64,000 nt of DNA, from positions 221,709 to 285,708 of the forward strand of contig NZ_JACARE010000024.1 in assembly GCF_013386765.1 (NCBI RefSeq). The letters are read 5' to 3'. Every line of letters starts with the position of its first letter. The stretch's first letter is position 1. This document shows positions 8,301 to 16,098 of the stretch, piece after piece. The notes under the pieces were generated by a model. That model saw only the letters and a list, made by a program, of their open reading frames with translations, did no database searches and was not told the origin of the DNA. The stretch comes from Pseudomonas yamanorum. Lineage in GTDB: Bacteria; Pseudomonadota; Gammaproteobacteria; Pseudomonadales; Pseudomonadaceae. The position numbers and the translations under genes were made by a program.

Positions 8301-9686
8301 TTAGCCTGCGATAAAACTGACCCGCACCTTCAACCCCGCCAGCTCACCGTCATGCAAACTGATCTGCGCCAGATGCGCCCGGCAGATCTCGCCGACAATC
8401 GCCAACCCCAAGCCCGACCCCAAACCCTGCTGGCTGCGCCGATAGAAGCGCTCGAACACCCGGTCGCGCTCATCCAGCGGGATGCCCGGGCCGTCGTCCT
8501 CCACCTCCAGTACCGCCGGCGCCGTGACCCGCAGAATCACGTTGCCGCCCGGCGGTGTGTGGGCCAGAGCGTTGTCCACCAGGTTACTCAGCAACTCGTT
8601 CAACAAGGTCGGTTCGCCCCGCAGCCACACGGGCTCATCTGCCTCCAGCGCCAGGGCCACGCCCCGCGCATGGGCCAGCGGCGCCATGGCCATGCCCAGC
8701 TCGCGAGCCAGCTGGCTCAAGTCCAGCAGTTGCGCACCGCCTTCGGCAATCGCCCGGGCGCCGTTTTCGATGCGGGCCAGCGACAGCAGTTGATTGGCCA
8801 GGTGAGTCAGGCGATCCGTGCCCTGGGCGGCGGTTTCCAGGGTGGTGCGCCAGGTGGCCGGGTCTTCGGCGCGCAGGCCGAGTTCCAAGCGTGCCTTGAG
8901 CGCCGCTAGTGGTGTGCGGAGTTCATGGGCGGCATCGGCAATAAACTGCGCCTGGCGCTCGAACTGCCCGCGCAGGCGTTCGGTGAAATGGTTGAGCGCC
9001 CGTACCAGCGGGCCCAACTCATGCTGCACTTCCACCAACGGCAACGGCCGCAGGTCATCCGGCTGACGCTCTTCCACGGCCGTGCGCAAGCGCTCCAATG
9101 GCCGCAGCGCCGCACTCACCGCGAAAAACACCAACAACAATGCACCAACGGCCAGCATGCCCAGGCGCAGCAAGGTATCGGCCATCAGGCTGCGGGCCAT
9201 GGCGACGCGCGCCTCATCGGTTTCGGCCACGCGGATTTCCGCCATGCCGTTCATGTTCGGCTCGGAGACCGCCTTGAGCAGGCTCACCACCCGCACGTTC
9301 TGGCCCTGATACTTGGCGTTATAAAACCGCGCCAGCGCCGGATAGTCATCGGTGCGCGGCGTACCCGGCGGCGGGCCGGGCAGGTTTTCGTAGCCGGAAA
9401 TCAGCTTCTGGTGGATATCGTTGACCTGGTAGTAAATCCGCCCGGCGCTGTCGTAGGCGAACGTATCCAGGGCGACGTAGGGCACGTCGGCGCTCAAAGT
9501 GCCGTCGCGATGTGACAGGCCCGCTGCAATGGTCCGCGCCGAGGCCAGCAGCGTGCGGTCGTAAGCCGTGTCCGCCGCCTCGCGTCCGTTCCAGTAAGCG
9601 CTCAAGCCGCTGGCGATCATCAACACCACCAGCAACACCGCCAGGTTCCACAGCAGGCGCCAGCGCAGGCTGCTGGGCTTATGCAT
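8301..9686 (-). CDS. tctE: TctE-type sensor histidine kinase
   Basis: 461-residue membrane kinase. TM1 is near residues 11-30 (LLWNLAVLLVVLMIASG), then a periplasmic sensor of 2CSK_N type, TM2 near 165-185 (MLAVGALLLVFFAVSAAL), a HAMP-like linker, HisKA with the phospho-acceptor in FIADAAHELRTPLAALK, and a complete HATPase domain (N box NLVDNALAHTPPGG, G1 VEDDGPGIP, G2 GSGLGLAIV). The ATG at 9686 is used because the upstream extension is the shadow of tctD. Overlaps tctD by 8 bases. Adjacent to the porin and TctCBA, it probably senses citrate or another tricarboxylate. Confidence 0.9.
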   Translation of the reverse strand: MHKPSSLRWRLLWNLAVLLVVLMIASGLSAYWNGREAADTAYDRTLLASARTIAAGLSHRDGTLSADVPYVALDTFAYDSAGRIYYQVNDIHQKLISGYENLPGPPPGTPRTDDYPALARFYNAKYQGQNVRVVSLLKAVSEPNMNGMAEIRVAETDEARVAMARSLMADTLLRLGMLAVGALLLVFFAVSAALRPLERLRTAVEERQPDDLRPLPLVEVQHELGPLVRALNHFTERLRGQFERQAQFIADAAHELRTPLAALKARLELGLRAEDPATWRTTLETAAQGTDRLTHLANQLLSLARIENGARAIAEGGAQLLDLSQLARELGMAMAPLAHARGVALALEADEPVWLRGEPTLLNELLSNLVDNALAHTPPGGNVILRVTAPAVLEVEDDGPGIPLDERDRVFERFYRRSQQGLGSGLGLAIVGEICRAHLAQISLHDGELAGLKVRVSFIAG

Positions 9687-10350
9687 CGCGGGCTTCCAGC
9701 AGGTACCCCAGGCCACGGAAGGTAACAATTGCAACAGGCTGCCCATCGAGCTTCTTGCGCAGGCGGTGCACGTAGATTTCGATGGCATCGGGGCTGGCTT
9801 CTTCATCCAGGCCGAACACCTGGGAGGCCAACTGCTCCTTGCTCATCACGCGGCCGGGACGTGCAATCAGCGCCTCAAGCACCGCCTGCTCGCGGGAGGT
9901 CAGGGTCAGCAGTTCGCCGCCCAGGGTGAAGCGTCGTGTATCCAGGTCGTAAATCAGCACGCCACACGCCTGCTGCCGCTCACCACCCAGCACGCTGCGG
10001 CGCAGCAGGGCCTTGACCCGTGCTTCCAGCTCCGTCAGTTCAAACGGCTTGGCCAGGTAGTCATCTGCGCCGAGGTTGAGGCCATGCACGCGGTCTTTCA
10101 CGTCGCTGCGGGCAGTCAACATCAACACAGGCAGATTTTTCCCACGGGCCCGCAAGCGTGCCAACACCTCGAAACCGTCCATGCGCGGCAGGCCCACATC
10201 GAGGATCGCCACCGCGTATTCCTCGCTGCTCAAGGCCAGGTCCGCCGCCACGCCATCGTGCAGCACATCGACGGTCAAACCCGTGCTCTTGAGCGCCTGG
10301 GCGACACTTTCGGCTAGCTGCAAATGGTCTTCGACCAGAAGGACACGCAT
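9679..10350 (-). CDS. tctD: TctD-type OmpR-family response regulator
   Basis: 223 residues: receiver domain with phosphorylatable Asp51 (ILDVGLPRMDGFEVL), acidic pair E7/D8, Thr in LMLTARS and Lys in LAKPFE, then an OmpR/PhoB winged helix (GGELLTLTSREQAVLEALI, AIEIYVHRLRKKL). It heads the tctDE operon, divergent from the porin gene. Three 11-bp-phased repeats at 10438-10465 in the shared promoter region look like its operator. In P. aeruginosa TctD controls opdH and tctCBA and overlaps PhoB targets (from memory of published work). Confidence 0.92.
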   Translation of the reverse strand: MRVLLVEDHLQLAESVAQALKSTGLTVDVLHDGVAADLALSSEEYAVAILDVGLPRMDGFEVLARLRARGKNLPVLMLTARSDVKDRVHGLNLGADDYLAKPFELTELEARVKALLRRSVLGGERQQACGVLIYDLDTRRFTLGGELLTLTSREQAVLEALIARPGRVMSKEQLASQVFGLDEEASPDAIEIYVHRLRKKLDGQPVAIVTFRGLGYLLEARDA

Positions 10351-10437
10351 GGGTTTTTACCTCGTTCGGGGGTGGTCGGCGCCACGCTTTGCCGGGGAGT
10401 TTACAGGCGCCACCTTTGCTGTGAAGCCCGAAAACAT

Positions 10438-10466
10438 TGAAAGGCGACTGAAAGGTTAGTGAAAGC
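10438..10466. promoter_or_regulatory. Triple direct repeat, candidate TctD operator
   Basis: TGAAAG occurs three times at exactly 11-base spacing (10438, 10449, 10460). On the minus strand this reads CTTTCA-N5 three times, close in form to a PhoB box of CTGTCA-type half-sites at 11-bp spacing. OmpR-family regulators bind such helically phased direct repeats. It lies between divergent tctD and the opdH-like gene. Confidence 0.6.
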
Positions 10467-10586
10467 TTCGCCCTTTAGCATCCAGCCACGGTGGGTTTCG
10501 CCTGCCGAGCTATTTCACCTGTAGCGCCCGAAAAACGCCTCGAAGCGTTTTCGTCAAAATAAGAACAATAACGGAGTACACCCACG

Positions 10587-11867
10587 ATGCTGCGCACACA
10601 GCCGCCTGCTCGTTCTTCTCGTATCACCCAGACCGCCCTCGCCAGTGCCGCCGCCATTGCCGGCTTTTCGCCCGTAGGCCAAGCCGCCTTTATCGAGGAC
10701 AGCACCGCCACCCTCGAAACCCGCAACATGTACTTCAATCGCGACTTTCGCGACGGTACCAGTGCACAGCAATCCAAGCGCGACGAATGGGCCCAGGGCT
10801 TCATGCTCAACCTGCAATCGGGCTACACCGACGGCACCGTCGGCTTTGGCGTGGATGCGCTGGGCATGCTTGGGGTCAAGCTCGACTCCAGCCCCGACCG
10901 CACCGGCACCGGCCTGCTGCCGACCCACGATGACGGCCGCGCCGCCAATGAATACTCCAAGCTCGGCCTGACCGGCAAAGTGAAGATATCTGCCACCGAA
11001 CTGAAAATCGGCGCGTTGATCCCCGAGCTGCCGATCCTCAAGCCCAACGACGGGCGCATCCTGCCGCAGACGTTTGAAGGTGGCCTGTTGAGTTCCAAGG
11101 AGTTCAAGAACCTGGTGTTCACCGGCGGGCGCCTGAACAAGGCCAAGGACCGCGACGACACCAACTACGAAGACATCGGCCTCAACAACAAGAACAGCCG
11201 CTTCCTCAGCGGCGCCACCGGCAAGCATTTCGACTTCGGTGGCGTGGACTACAAGTTCGCCGACAAGATCACCGGCAGCTACCACTTCGCCCAACTCGAC
11301 GACGTATACCGCCAGCACTTCCTCGGCCTGGTAGCCTCGCGCCCGATGGGCCCCGGCACCTTCGGCGCCGACCTGCGCCTGGCCGTCAGTGACGACACCG
11401 GTGCAGCCCGTGGCGGCAAGATCGACAACACGTCACTCAACGGCCTCTTCAGCTATGCCCTCAATGGCCATAAGCTCAGCGCCGGCTACCAGCACATGTC
11501 GGGCGACAGCGCCTTTCCCTATGTGGATGGCAGCGATCCTTACCTTGTCAACTTCGTGCAGATCAACGACTTTGCCGGCGCCGAAGAACGCTCCTGGCAA
11601 GCCCGCTACGACTACGACTTCGCCAAGCTGGGGATTCCCGGACTGAGCTTCATGAGCCGTTACCTGTCGGGTGACAACATCAAGCTCAAGAACGGCGAGA
11701 CCGGCAAGGAGTGGGAACGCAACAGCGAGATCCGCTACGTGGTGCAAAGCGGCACCTTCAAGGATGTGGCCGTGCGCCTGCGCAATGCCACCTACCGCTC
11801 CAACTATTCGGCCCGTGATGCGGATGAAGTGCGCCTGCTGGTGAGCTACAGCGTCGCCCTTTGGTAG
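10587..11867 (+). CDS. opdH: OprD-family outer-membrane porin, OpdH-like (tricarboxylate uptake)
   Basis: 426-residue OprD-family porin. Signal peptide MLRTQPPARSSRITQTALAS... with cleavage near VGQA-AFIEDS. The mature protein opens with the OprD hallmark FIEDSTATLETRNMYFNRDF and ends in alternating strands finishing ...LLVSYSVALW, an aromatic C-terminal residue as expected for a BAM substrate. Located directly before tctCBA and after divergent tctDE, which is the arrangement of OpdH, the cis-aconitate/tricarboxylate porin of P. aeruginosa. The name opdH is inferred from context plus family. Likely controlled by TctD. Confidence 0.88.
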   Translation: MLRTQPPARSSRITQTALASAAAIAGFSPVGQAAFIEDSTATLETRNMYFNRDFRDGTSAQQSKRDEWAQGFMLNLQSGYTDGTVGFGVDALGMLGVKLDSSPDRTGTGLLPTHDDGRAANEYSKLGLTGKVKISATELKIGALIPELPILKPNDGRILPQTFEGGLLSSKEFKNLVFTGGRLNKAKDRDDTNYEDIGLNNKNSRFLSGATGKHFDFGGVDYKFADKITGSYHFAQLDDVYRQHFLGLVASRPMGPGTFGADLRLAVSDDTGAARGGKIDNTSLNGLFSYALNGHKLSAGYQHMSGDSAFPYVDGSDPYLVNFVQINDFAGAEERSWQARYDYDFAKLGIPGLSFMSRYLSGDNIKLKNGETGKEWERNSEIRYVVQSGTFKDVAVRLRNATYRSNYSARDADEVRLLVSYSVALW

Positions 11868-11901
11868 TAGCAACCTCATAACAACAATGATGGAGATGAA
11901 C

Positions 11902-12882
11902 ATGACCCTTTCACTGCGTAAATTTGCCCTGACGGCCAGCTGCATGCTGTTCGCCAGCCAACTGCTGGCCGCCGAACCCAAGCGCCCGGAATGCATCGCC
12001 CCGGCGTCCCCGGGCGGTGGTTTTGACCTGACCTGCAAACTGGCGCAGAGCGCGCTGGTCAACCAGAAGCTGTTGAGCAAGCCGATGCGCGTGACCTACA
12101 TGCCCGGCGGCGTGGGCGCGGTGGCCTACAACGCCGTCGTGGCCCAGCGCCCGGCAGACGCCGGCACGCTGGTGGCGTGGTCCAGCGGCTCGCTGCTGAA
12201 CCTGGCCCAGGGCAAATTTGGCCGCTTCGATGAAAGCGCTGTGCGCTGGCTCGCCGCGGTCGGCACCAGCTACGGTGCCATCGCGGTGAAAAGCGATTCG
12301 CCCTACAAAAACCTCGACGATCTGGTCAAGGCCCTGAAGAAAGATCCGGGCAGCGTGGTGATCGGTTCCGGTGGCACCGTCGGCAGCCAGGACTGGATGC
12401 AAACCGCACTGATCGCCAAGGCCGCCGGGATCAACCCCCGCGACCTGCGTTACGTGGCACTGGAAGGCGGCGGTGAAATCGCCACCGCGCTGCTCGGCGG
12501 GCACATTCAGGTGGGCAGTACCGACATCTCCGACTCCATGCCGCACATCCTCAGCGGTGACATGCGCCTGCTGGCCGTGTTCTCCGACGAGCGCCTGGAC
12601 GAGCCGGAAATGAAGAACATTCCCACCGCCAAGGAACAAGGCTACGACATCGTCTGGCCAGTGGTACGTGGCTTCTACCTCGGGCCAAAAGTCAGCGACG
12701 AAGACTACGCCTGGTGGAAAGACGCGTTCGACAAACTGCTGGCCTCCGAAGAGTTCGCCAAGCTGCGTGACCAGCGCGAGTTGTTCCCGTTCGCCATGAC
12801 CGGCCCGGAGCTGGACACCTACGTGAAGAAACAGGTGGCTGACTACAAAGTGCTGGCCAAAGAGTTCGGCCTGATCCAGTAA
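11902..12882 (+). CDS. tctC: TctC, periplasmic tricarboxylate-binding protein
   Basis: 326-residue substrate-binding protein of the tripartite tricarboxylate transporter (TTT) family. Signal peptide MTLSLRKFALTASCMLFASQ with cleavage near LLAA-EPK. Typical TctC segments follow (CIAPASPGGGFDLTCKLAQ, MPGGVGAVAYN, VIGSGGTVGSQDWM, IQVGSTDISDSMPHIL). Four in-frame ATGs cluster at 11887-11902. The last is preferred because TGGAG lies 6 bases before it and the signal peptide then starts cleanly. It captures citrate-like substrates for TctAB. Confidence 0.9.
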   Translation: MTLSLRKFALTASCMLFASQLLAAEPKRPECIAPASPGGGFDLTCKLAQSALVNQKLLSKPMRVTYMPGGVGAVAYNAVVAQRPADAGTLVAWSSGSLLNLAQGKFGRFDESAVRWLAAVGTSYGAIAVKSDSPYKNLDDLVKALKKDPGSVVIGSGGTVGSQDWMQTALIAKAAGINPRDLRYVALEGGGEIATALLGGHIQVGSTDISDSMPHILSGDMRLLAVFSDERLDEPEMKNIPTAKEQGYDIVWPVVRGFYLGPKVSDEDYAWWKDAFDKLLASEEFAKLRDQRELFPFAMTGPELDTYVKKQVADYKVLAKEFGLIQ

Positions 12883-12942
12883 TCGCCCCTTGTTCGCGCG
12901 GCCACGCCCTTGCGCATCAGGGGTGTGGCCCAGGAGTTTTGC

Positions 12943-13401
12943 ATGCTCTTACAACGCATTTTTGCCTCGTTCATGTTGCTGGTCTGCGCCGCCCTGGCAC
13001 TGATGGCCTGGCCGTATCAGGCATCGTTTTCCTATGAGCCGGTAGGACCTCGCGCCTACCCGCTGCTGATGCTCGGGCTGATGAGCCTGGGCCTGATCTA
13101 CATGCTGTTTCGCCCGCAGCCCACCAGGCACACCGAGGAAGAACCGGCGCTGGACCGCGAAACCCTGGTCAAGATCGCTGTCTGCGTCACGCTGTTGATC
13201 ATCTTCGCCGGCACCTTCGAACCCCTGGGTTTCATCCTCAGCAGCATCCTGATCGGCATTCCGATGGCGCGCCTGTATGGCGGCCGCTGGCTGCCCAGCG
13301 CGGTGATCGTGACCTTGATGAGCATCGGTCTTTATCTGTTGTTCGATAAGGCCATGGATGTACCGCTGCCGCTCGGCCTGCTTGAAGTTCTGGAGAACTG
13401 A
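12943..13401 (+). CDS. tctB: TctB, small membrane subunit of tricarboxylate transporter
   Basis: 152 residues with four predicted transmembrane helices (FASFMLLVCAALALMAW; YPLLMLGLMSLGLIYML; ETLVKIAVCVTLLIIFAG; SAVIVTLMSIGLYLLF). This is the usual size and topology of TctB, which pairs with the large permease TctA. The ATG at 12943 has GGAG 7-8 bases upstream; the longer frame adds only untypical residues. It ends one base before the tctA start, so the pair is translationally coupled. Confidence 0.9.
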   Translation: MLLQRIFASFMLLVCAALALMAWPYQASFSYEPVGPRAYPLLMLGLMSLGLIYMLFRPQPTRHTEEEPALDRETLVKIAVCVTLLIIFAGTFEPLGFILSSILIGIPMARLYGGRWLPSAVIVTLMSIGLYLLFDKAMDVPLPLGLLEVLEN

Positions 13402-13402
13402 T

Positions 13403-14917
13403 ATGGATACGTTCAGCTATTTGGGCCAGGGCTTCGGCGTTGCACTGACCCCTTACAACCTGATCACCGCGCTGTGCGGCACCTTGATCGGCACCGTGGT
13501 GGGCCTTCTGCCAGGCCTGGGCCCGATCAACGGCGTGGCGCTGTTGATCCCCATCGCGTTCGCCCTCGGGCTGCCGCCTGAGTCGGCGCTGATCCTGCTG
13601 GCCGCCGTGTACCTGGGTTGCGAATACGGCGGGCGTATCAGCTCGATCCTGTTGAACATCCCGGGCGAAGCGTCCACCGTGATGACCACCCTCGACGGCT
13701 ACCCGATGGCCCGTAAAGGCCTGGCGGGCGTGGCGTTGTCGCTGTCGGCATGGAGTTCGTTCATCGGCGCGTTTATCGCCACCTGCGGCATGGTGCTGTT
13801 TGCCCCGCTGCTGGCCAAATGGGCGATTGCCTTCGGCCCGGCGGAATATTTCGTACTGATGGTGTTTGCCATCGTCTGCCTGGGCGGCATGGCCGGTGAC
13901 AAACCGCTGAAGACCTTTGTCGCCGCACTGATCGGCCTGTTTCTGTCAGCGGTGGGTATCGACGCCAACAGCGGCGTGTACCGTTTCACCGGCGATAACA
14001 TCCACCTGACTGACGGCATCCAATTTGTGGTGCTGGTGCTGGGCCTGTTCTCCATCAGCGAGATCCTGTTGCTGCTGGAAAAAACCCACCGTGGCCAGGA
14101 AGCGGTAAAAGCCACCGGACGGATGATGTTCAACCTGAAGGAAGCTTCCGCCGTATTCGTGGTGAATATTCGCTGCGGCCTGTTGGGCTTCATCATGGGC
14201 GTACTGCCCGGCGCGGGTGCCACACTGGCCTCTGCCGTGGCCTACATGACCGAAAAACGCCTGGCCGGTGCCAGCGGTAAATTCGGCCAGGGCGACATGC
14301 GCGGCCTGGCCGCTCCGGAAACCGCGATCGGCGCTTCCGCCTGCGGCGCCCTGGTGCCAATGCTCACCCTCGGCGTACCCGGCTCGGGCACCACGGCCGT
14401 GATGATTGGCGCCCTGTCGCTGTACAACATCACACCCGGCCCGCTGCTGTTCCAACAGCAACCGGACATCGTCTGGGGCCTGATCGCCTCGTTGTTCATC
14501 GCCAACATCATGCTGGTGATCCTCAACATCCCGATGATCCGCATCTTCACCCGCATCCTCGCCGTACCGAACTGGGCGCTGGTGCCGGTGATCGCCATCA
14601 TCACCGCGATCGGTGTGTACGCGGTTCACGCCACCACCTTCGACCTGTTCCTGATGGTGGGCATCGGCATCTTCGGCTACATCCTGCGCAAGCTGGACTT
14701 CCCGCTGTCGCCCGTGCTGCTGGGCTTTATCCTCGGCGGCTTGATGGAGCAGAACCTGCGCCGGGCGCTGTCGATTTCCAACGGTGAATTGCAGATCCTC
14801 TGGTCCAGCCCGATCACCTTCGGTGTGTGGGTGCTGACCGCGTTGATGCTGCTGTTCCCGCTGGTGCGCATCTGGCGCAAGCGTTCCCTGCAGCGTCGTG
14901 CTGTGGCCGATGTCTGA
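13403..14917 (+). CDS. tctA: TctA, large membrane subunit of tricarboxylate transporter
   Basis: 504-residue polytopic permease, the standard TctA length. Conserved family motifs are seen: GLLPGLGPINGVALLIPI near residues 32-49, CEYGGRISSILLNIPGE near 73-90, and the repeated-half counterpart GVLPGAGATLASA plus LGVPGSGTTAVMIGAL. About eleven or twelve hydrophobic helices. It works with TctB and TctC as a Na+/H+-coupled importer of citrate-type acids. The downstream abrB-like gene starts inside its last codons. Confidence 0.95.
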   Translation: MDTFSYLGQGFGVALTPYNLITALCGTLIGTVVGLLPGLGPINGVALLIPIAFALGLPPESALILLAAVYLGCEYGGRISSILLNIPGEASTVMTTLDGYPMARKGLAGVALSLSAWSSFIGAFIATCGMVLFAPLLAKWAIAFGPAEYFVLMVFAIVCLGGMAGDKPLKTFVAALIGLFLSAVGIDANSGVYRFTGDNIHLTDGIQFVVLVLGLFSISEILLLLEKTHRGQEAVKATGRMMFNLKEASAVFVVNIRCGLLGFIMGVLPGAGATLASAVAYMTEKRLAGASGKFGQGDMRGLAAPETAIGASACGALVPMLTLGVPGSGTTAVMIGALSLYNITPGPLLFQQQPDIVWGLIASLFIANIMLVILNIPMIRIFTRILAVPNWALVPVIAIITAIGVYAVHATTFDLFLMVGIGIFGYILRKLDFPLSPVLLGFILGGLMEQNLRRALSISNGELQILWSSPITFGVWVLTALMLLFPLVRIWRKRSLQRRAVADV

Positions 14918-15938
14918 GGCCACGTTCAGAAACTGGTGGGCGACACCGCTGGTCGGTCTGCTGGGCGGGTACCTCGCCAGCCAGATCGGCTGGCCACTGC
15001 CGTACATGGTCGGCTCGTTGCTGGCGATCATCCTCGTGCGCTGCCTCACCCCCTGGCAGCTGGCAGAAATCCCCGGCGGCCGCAAATGCGGCCAATGGGT
15101 GGTGGGCATCGGCATCGGCCTGCACTTCACCCCGGTGGTGATCGAGCAGGTGATGAGCCACTTCGGCCTGATCTTCTTCGGTGCGCTGGTCACCAGCCTC
15201 TCCAGCATTGTGGGGGTGTGGTTGATGCGCCGCAGCGGTGAAGACCGCGCCACGGCGTTTTTCTCCAGCATGCCGGGCGGTTCCGGCGAGATGGTTAACC
15301 TCGGCGCGCGCAATGGCGCGGTGCTCAGCCGTGTCGCGGCGGGCCAAAGTCTGCGGGTGCTGGTGGTGGTGCTGTGTGTGCCGGCAGCGTTCAAGTATTT
15401 GCTGGGGGAAGGTGCGCCGCAGTTTCATCCGGCGACCGTCGACTGGACCTGGCTGGCGGTGCTCTTCCCCATCGGCGCATTAGTGGCCTGGGGATGGCAG
15501 CGTTTGCGTCAGCCGAACCCTTGGCTGTTCGGGCCGCTGCTGGTCAGCGCCATCGTGAGTATCACCTGGGACCTGCACATCGGCCTGCCCGACGGTGGCA
15601 GCCAGATAGGCCAGTGGCTGATCGGCAGCGGCTTGGGTTGCCACTTCAACCGGCAATTCTTCCGGCGTGCGCCGTTGTTCATGGGCCGCACTTTGATCGG
15701 TACGGCGTTGACCATGTTGATCGCGACGCTGGCGGCGGTAGGCTTGAGTGCCCTGACACATCTGGATCTGCGCTCGTTGACGCTGGGCATGATGCCCGGT
15801 GGCATTGCCGAAATGAGCCTGACGGCGGAAACCCTGCAATTGTCAGTGCCGCTGGTGACCGCAATGCAGGTGATGCGTTTGTTGTTTGTGTTGTTTCTGG
15901 CGGAGCCATTGTTCCGGCACTGGAACCGGCAGCCGTAA
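14910..15938 (+). CDS. AbrB-family membrane protein (putative transporter)
   Basis: 342-residue polytopic protein of the AbrB / ammonia-monooxygenase-annotated family. It has two homologous halves, each with a G-x-G-x-HF element (GIGIGLHFTPVV and GSGLGCHFNRQFF) and a mid-membrane MPGG motif (SSMPGGSGEMVNLGARNG and GMMPGGIAEMSLTAE). The internal duplication suggests an inverted-repeat transporter fold. The true substrate is unknown. ATG at 14910 overlaps tctA by 8 bases, so it belongs to the tct operon and may serve tricarboxylate transport or regulation. Confidence 0.82.
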   Translation: MSEATFRNWWATPLVGLLGGYLASQIGWPLPYMVGSLLAIILVRCLTPWQLAEIPGGRKCGQWVVGIGIGLHFTPVVIEQVMSHFGLIFFGALVTSLSSIVGVWLMRRSGEDRATAFFSSMPGGSGEMVNLGARNGAVLSRVAAGQSLRVLVVVLCVPAAFKYLLGEGAPQFHPATVDWTWLAVLFPIGALVAWGWQRLRQPNPWLFGPLLVSAIVSITWDLHIGLPDGGSQIGQWLIGSGLGCHFNRQFFRRAPLFMGRTLIGTALTMLIATLAAVGLSALTHLDLRSLTLGMMPGGIAEMSLTAETLQLSVPLVTAMQVMRLLFVLFLAEPLFRHWNRQP

Positions 15939-16098
15939 TCTGCACTCCCGGAGTGACCCGCCCTGGGTCACTACCATTCGTCGCCACTGTCACTTCTCAC
16001 AGCTATCCCCCTTTCTGTCTGAAGCGCTCAATCGCTACAGCGACGCTCACCCCTTCCTGGCCTGAGCGTACCCTCAACGAGCAGACAGGATTGTGATC

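Noticed and set aside
13946..15394. 482-residue antisense frame across tctA and the AbrB-like gene
   Set aside because: His/Gln-rich shadow spanning two overlapping real genes; no start signal.
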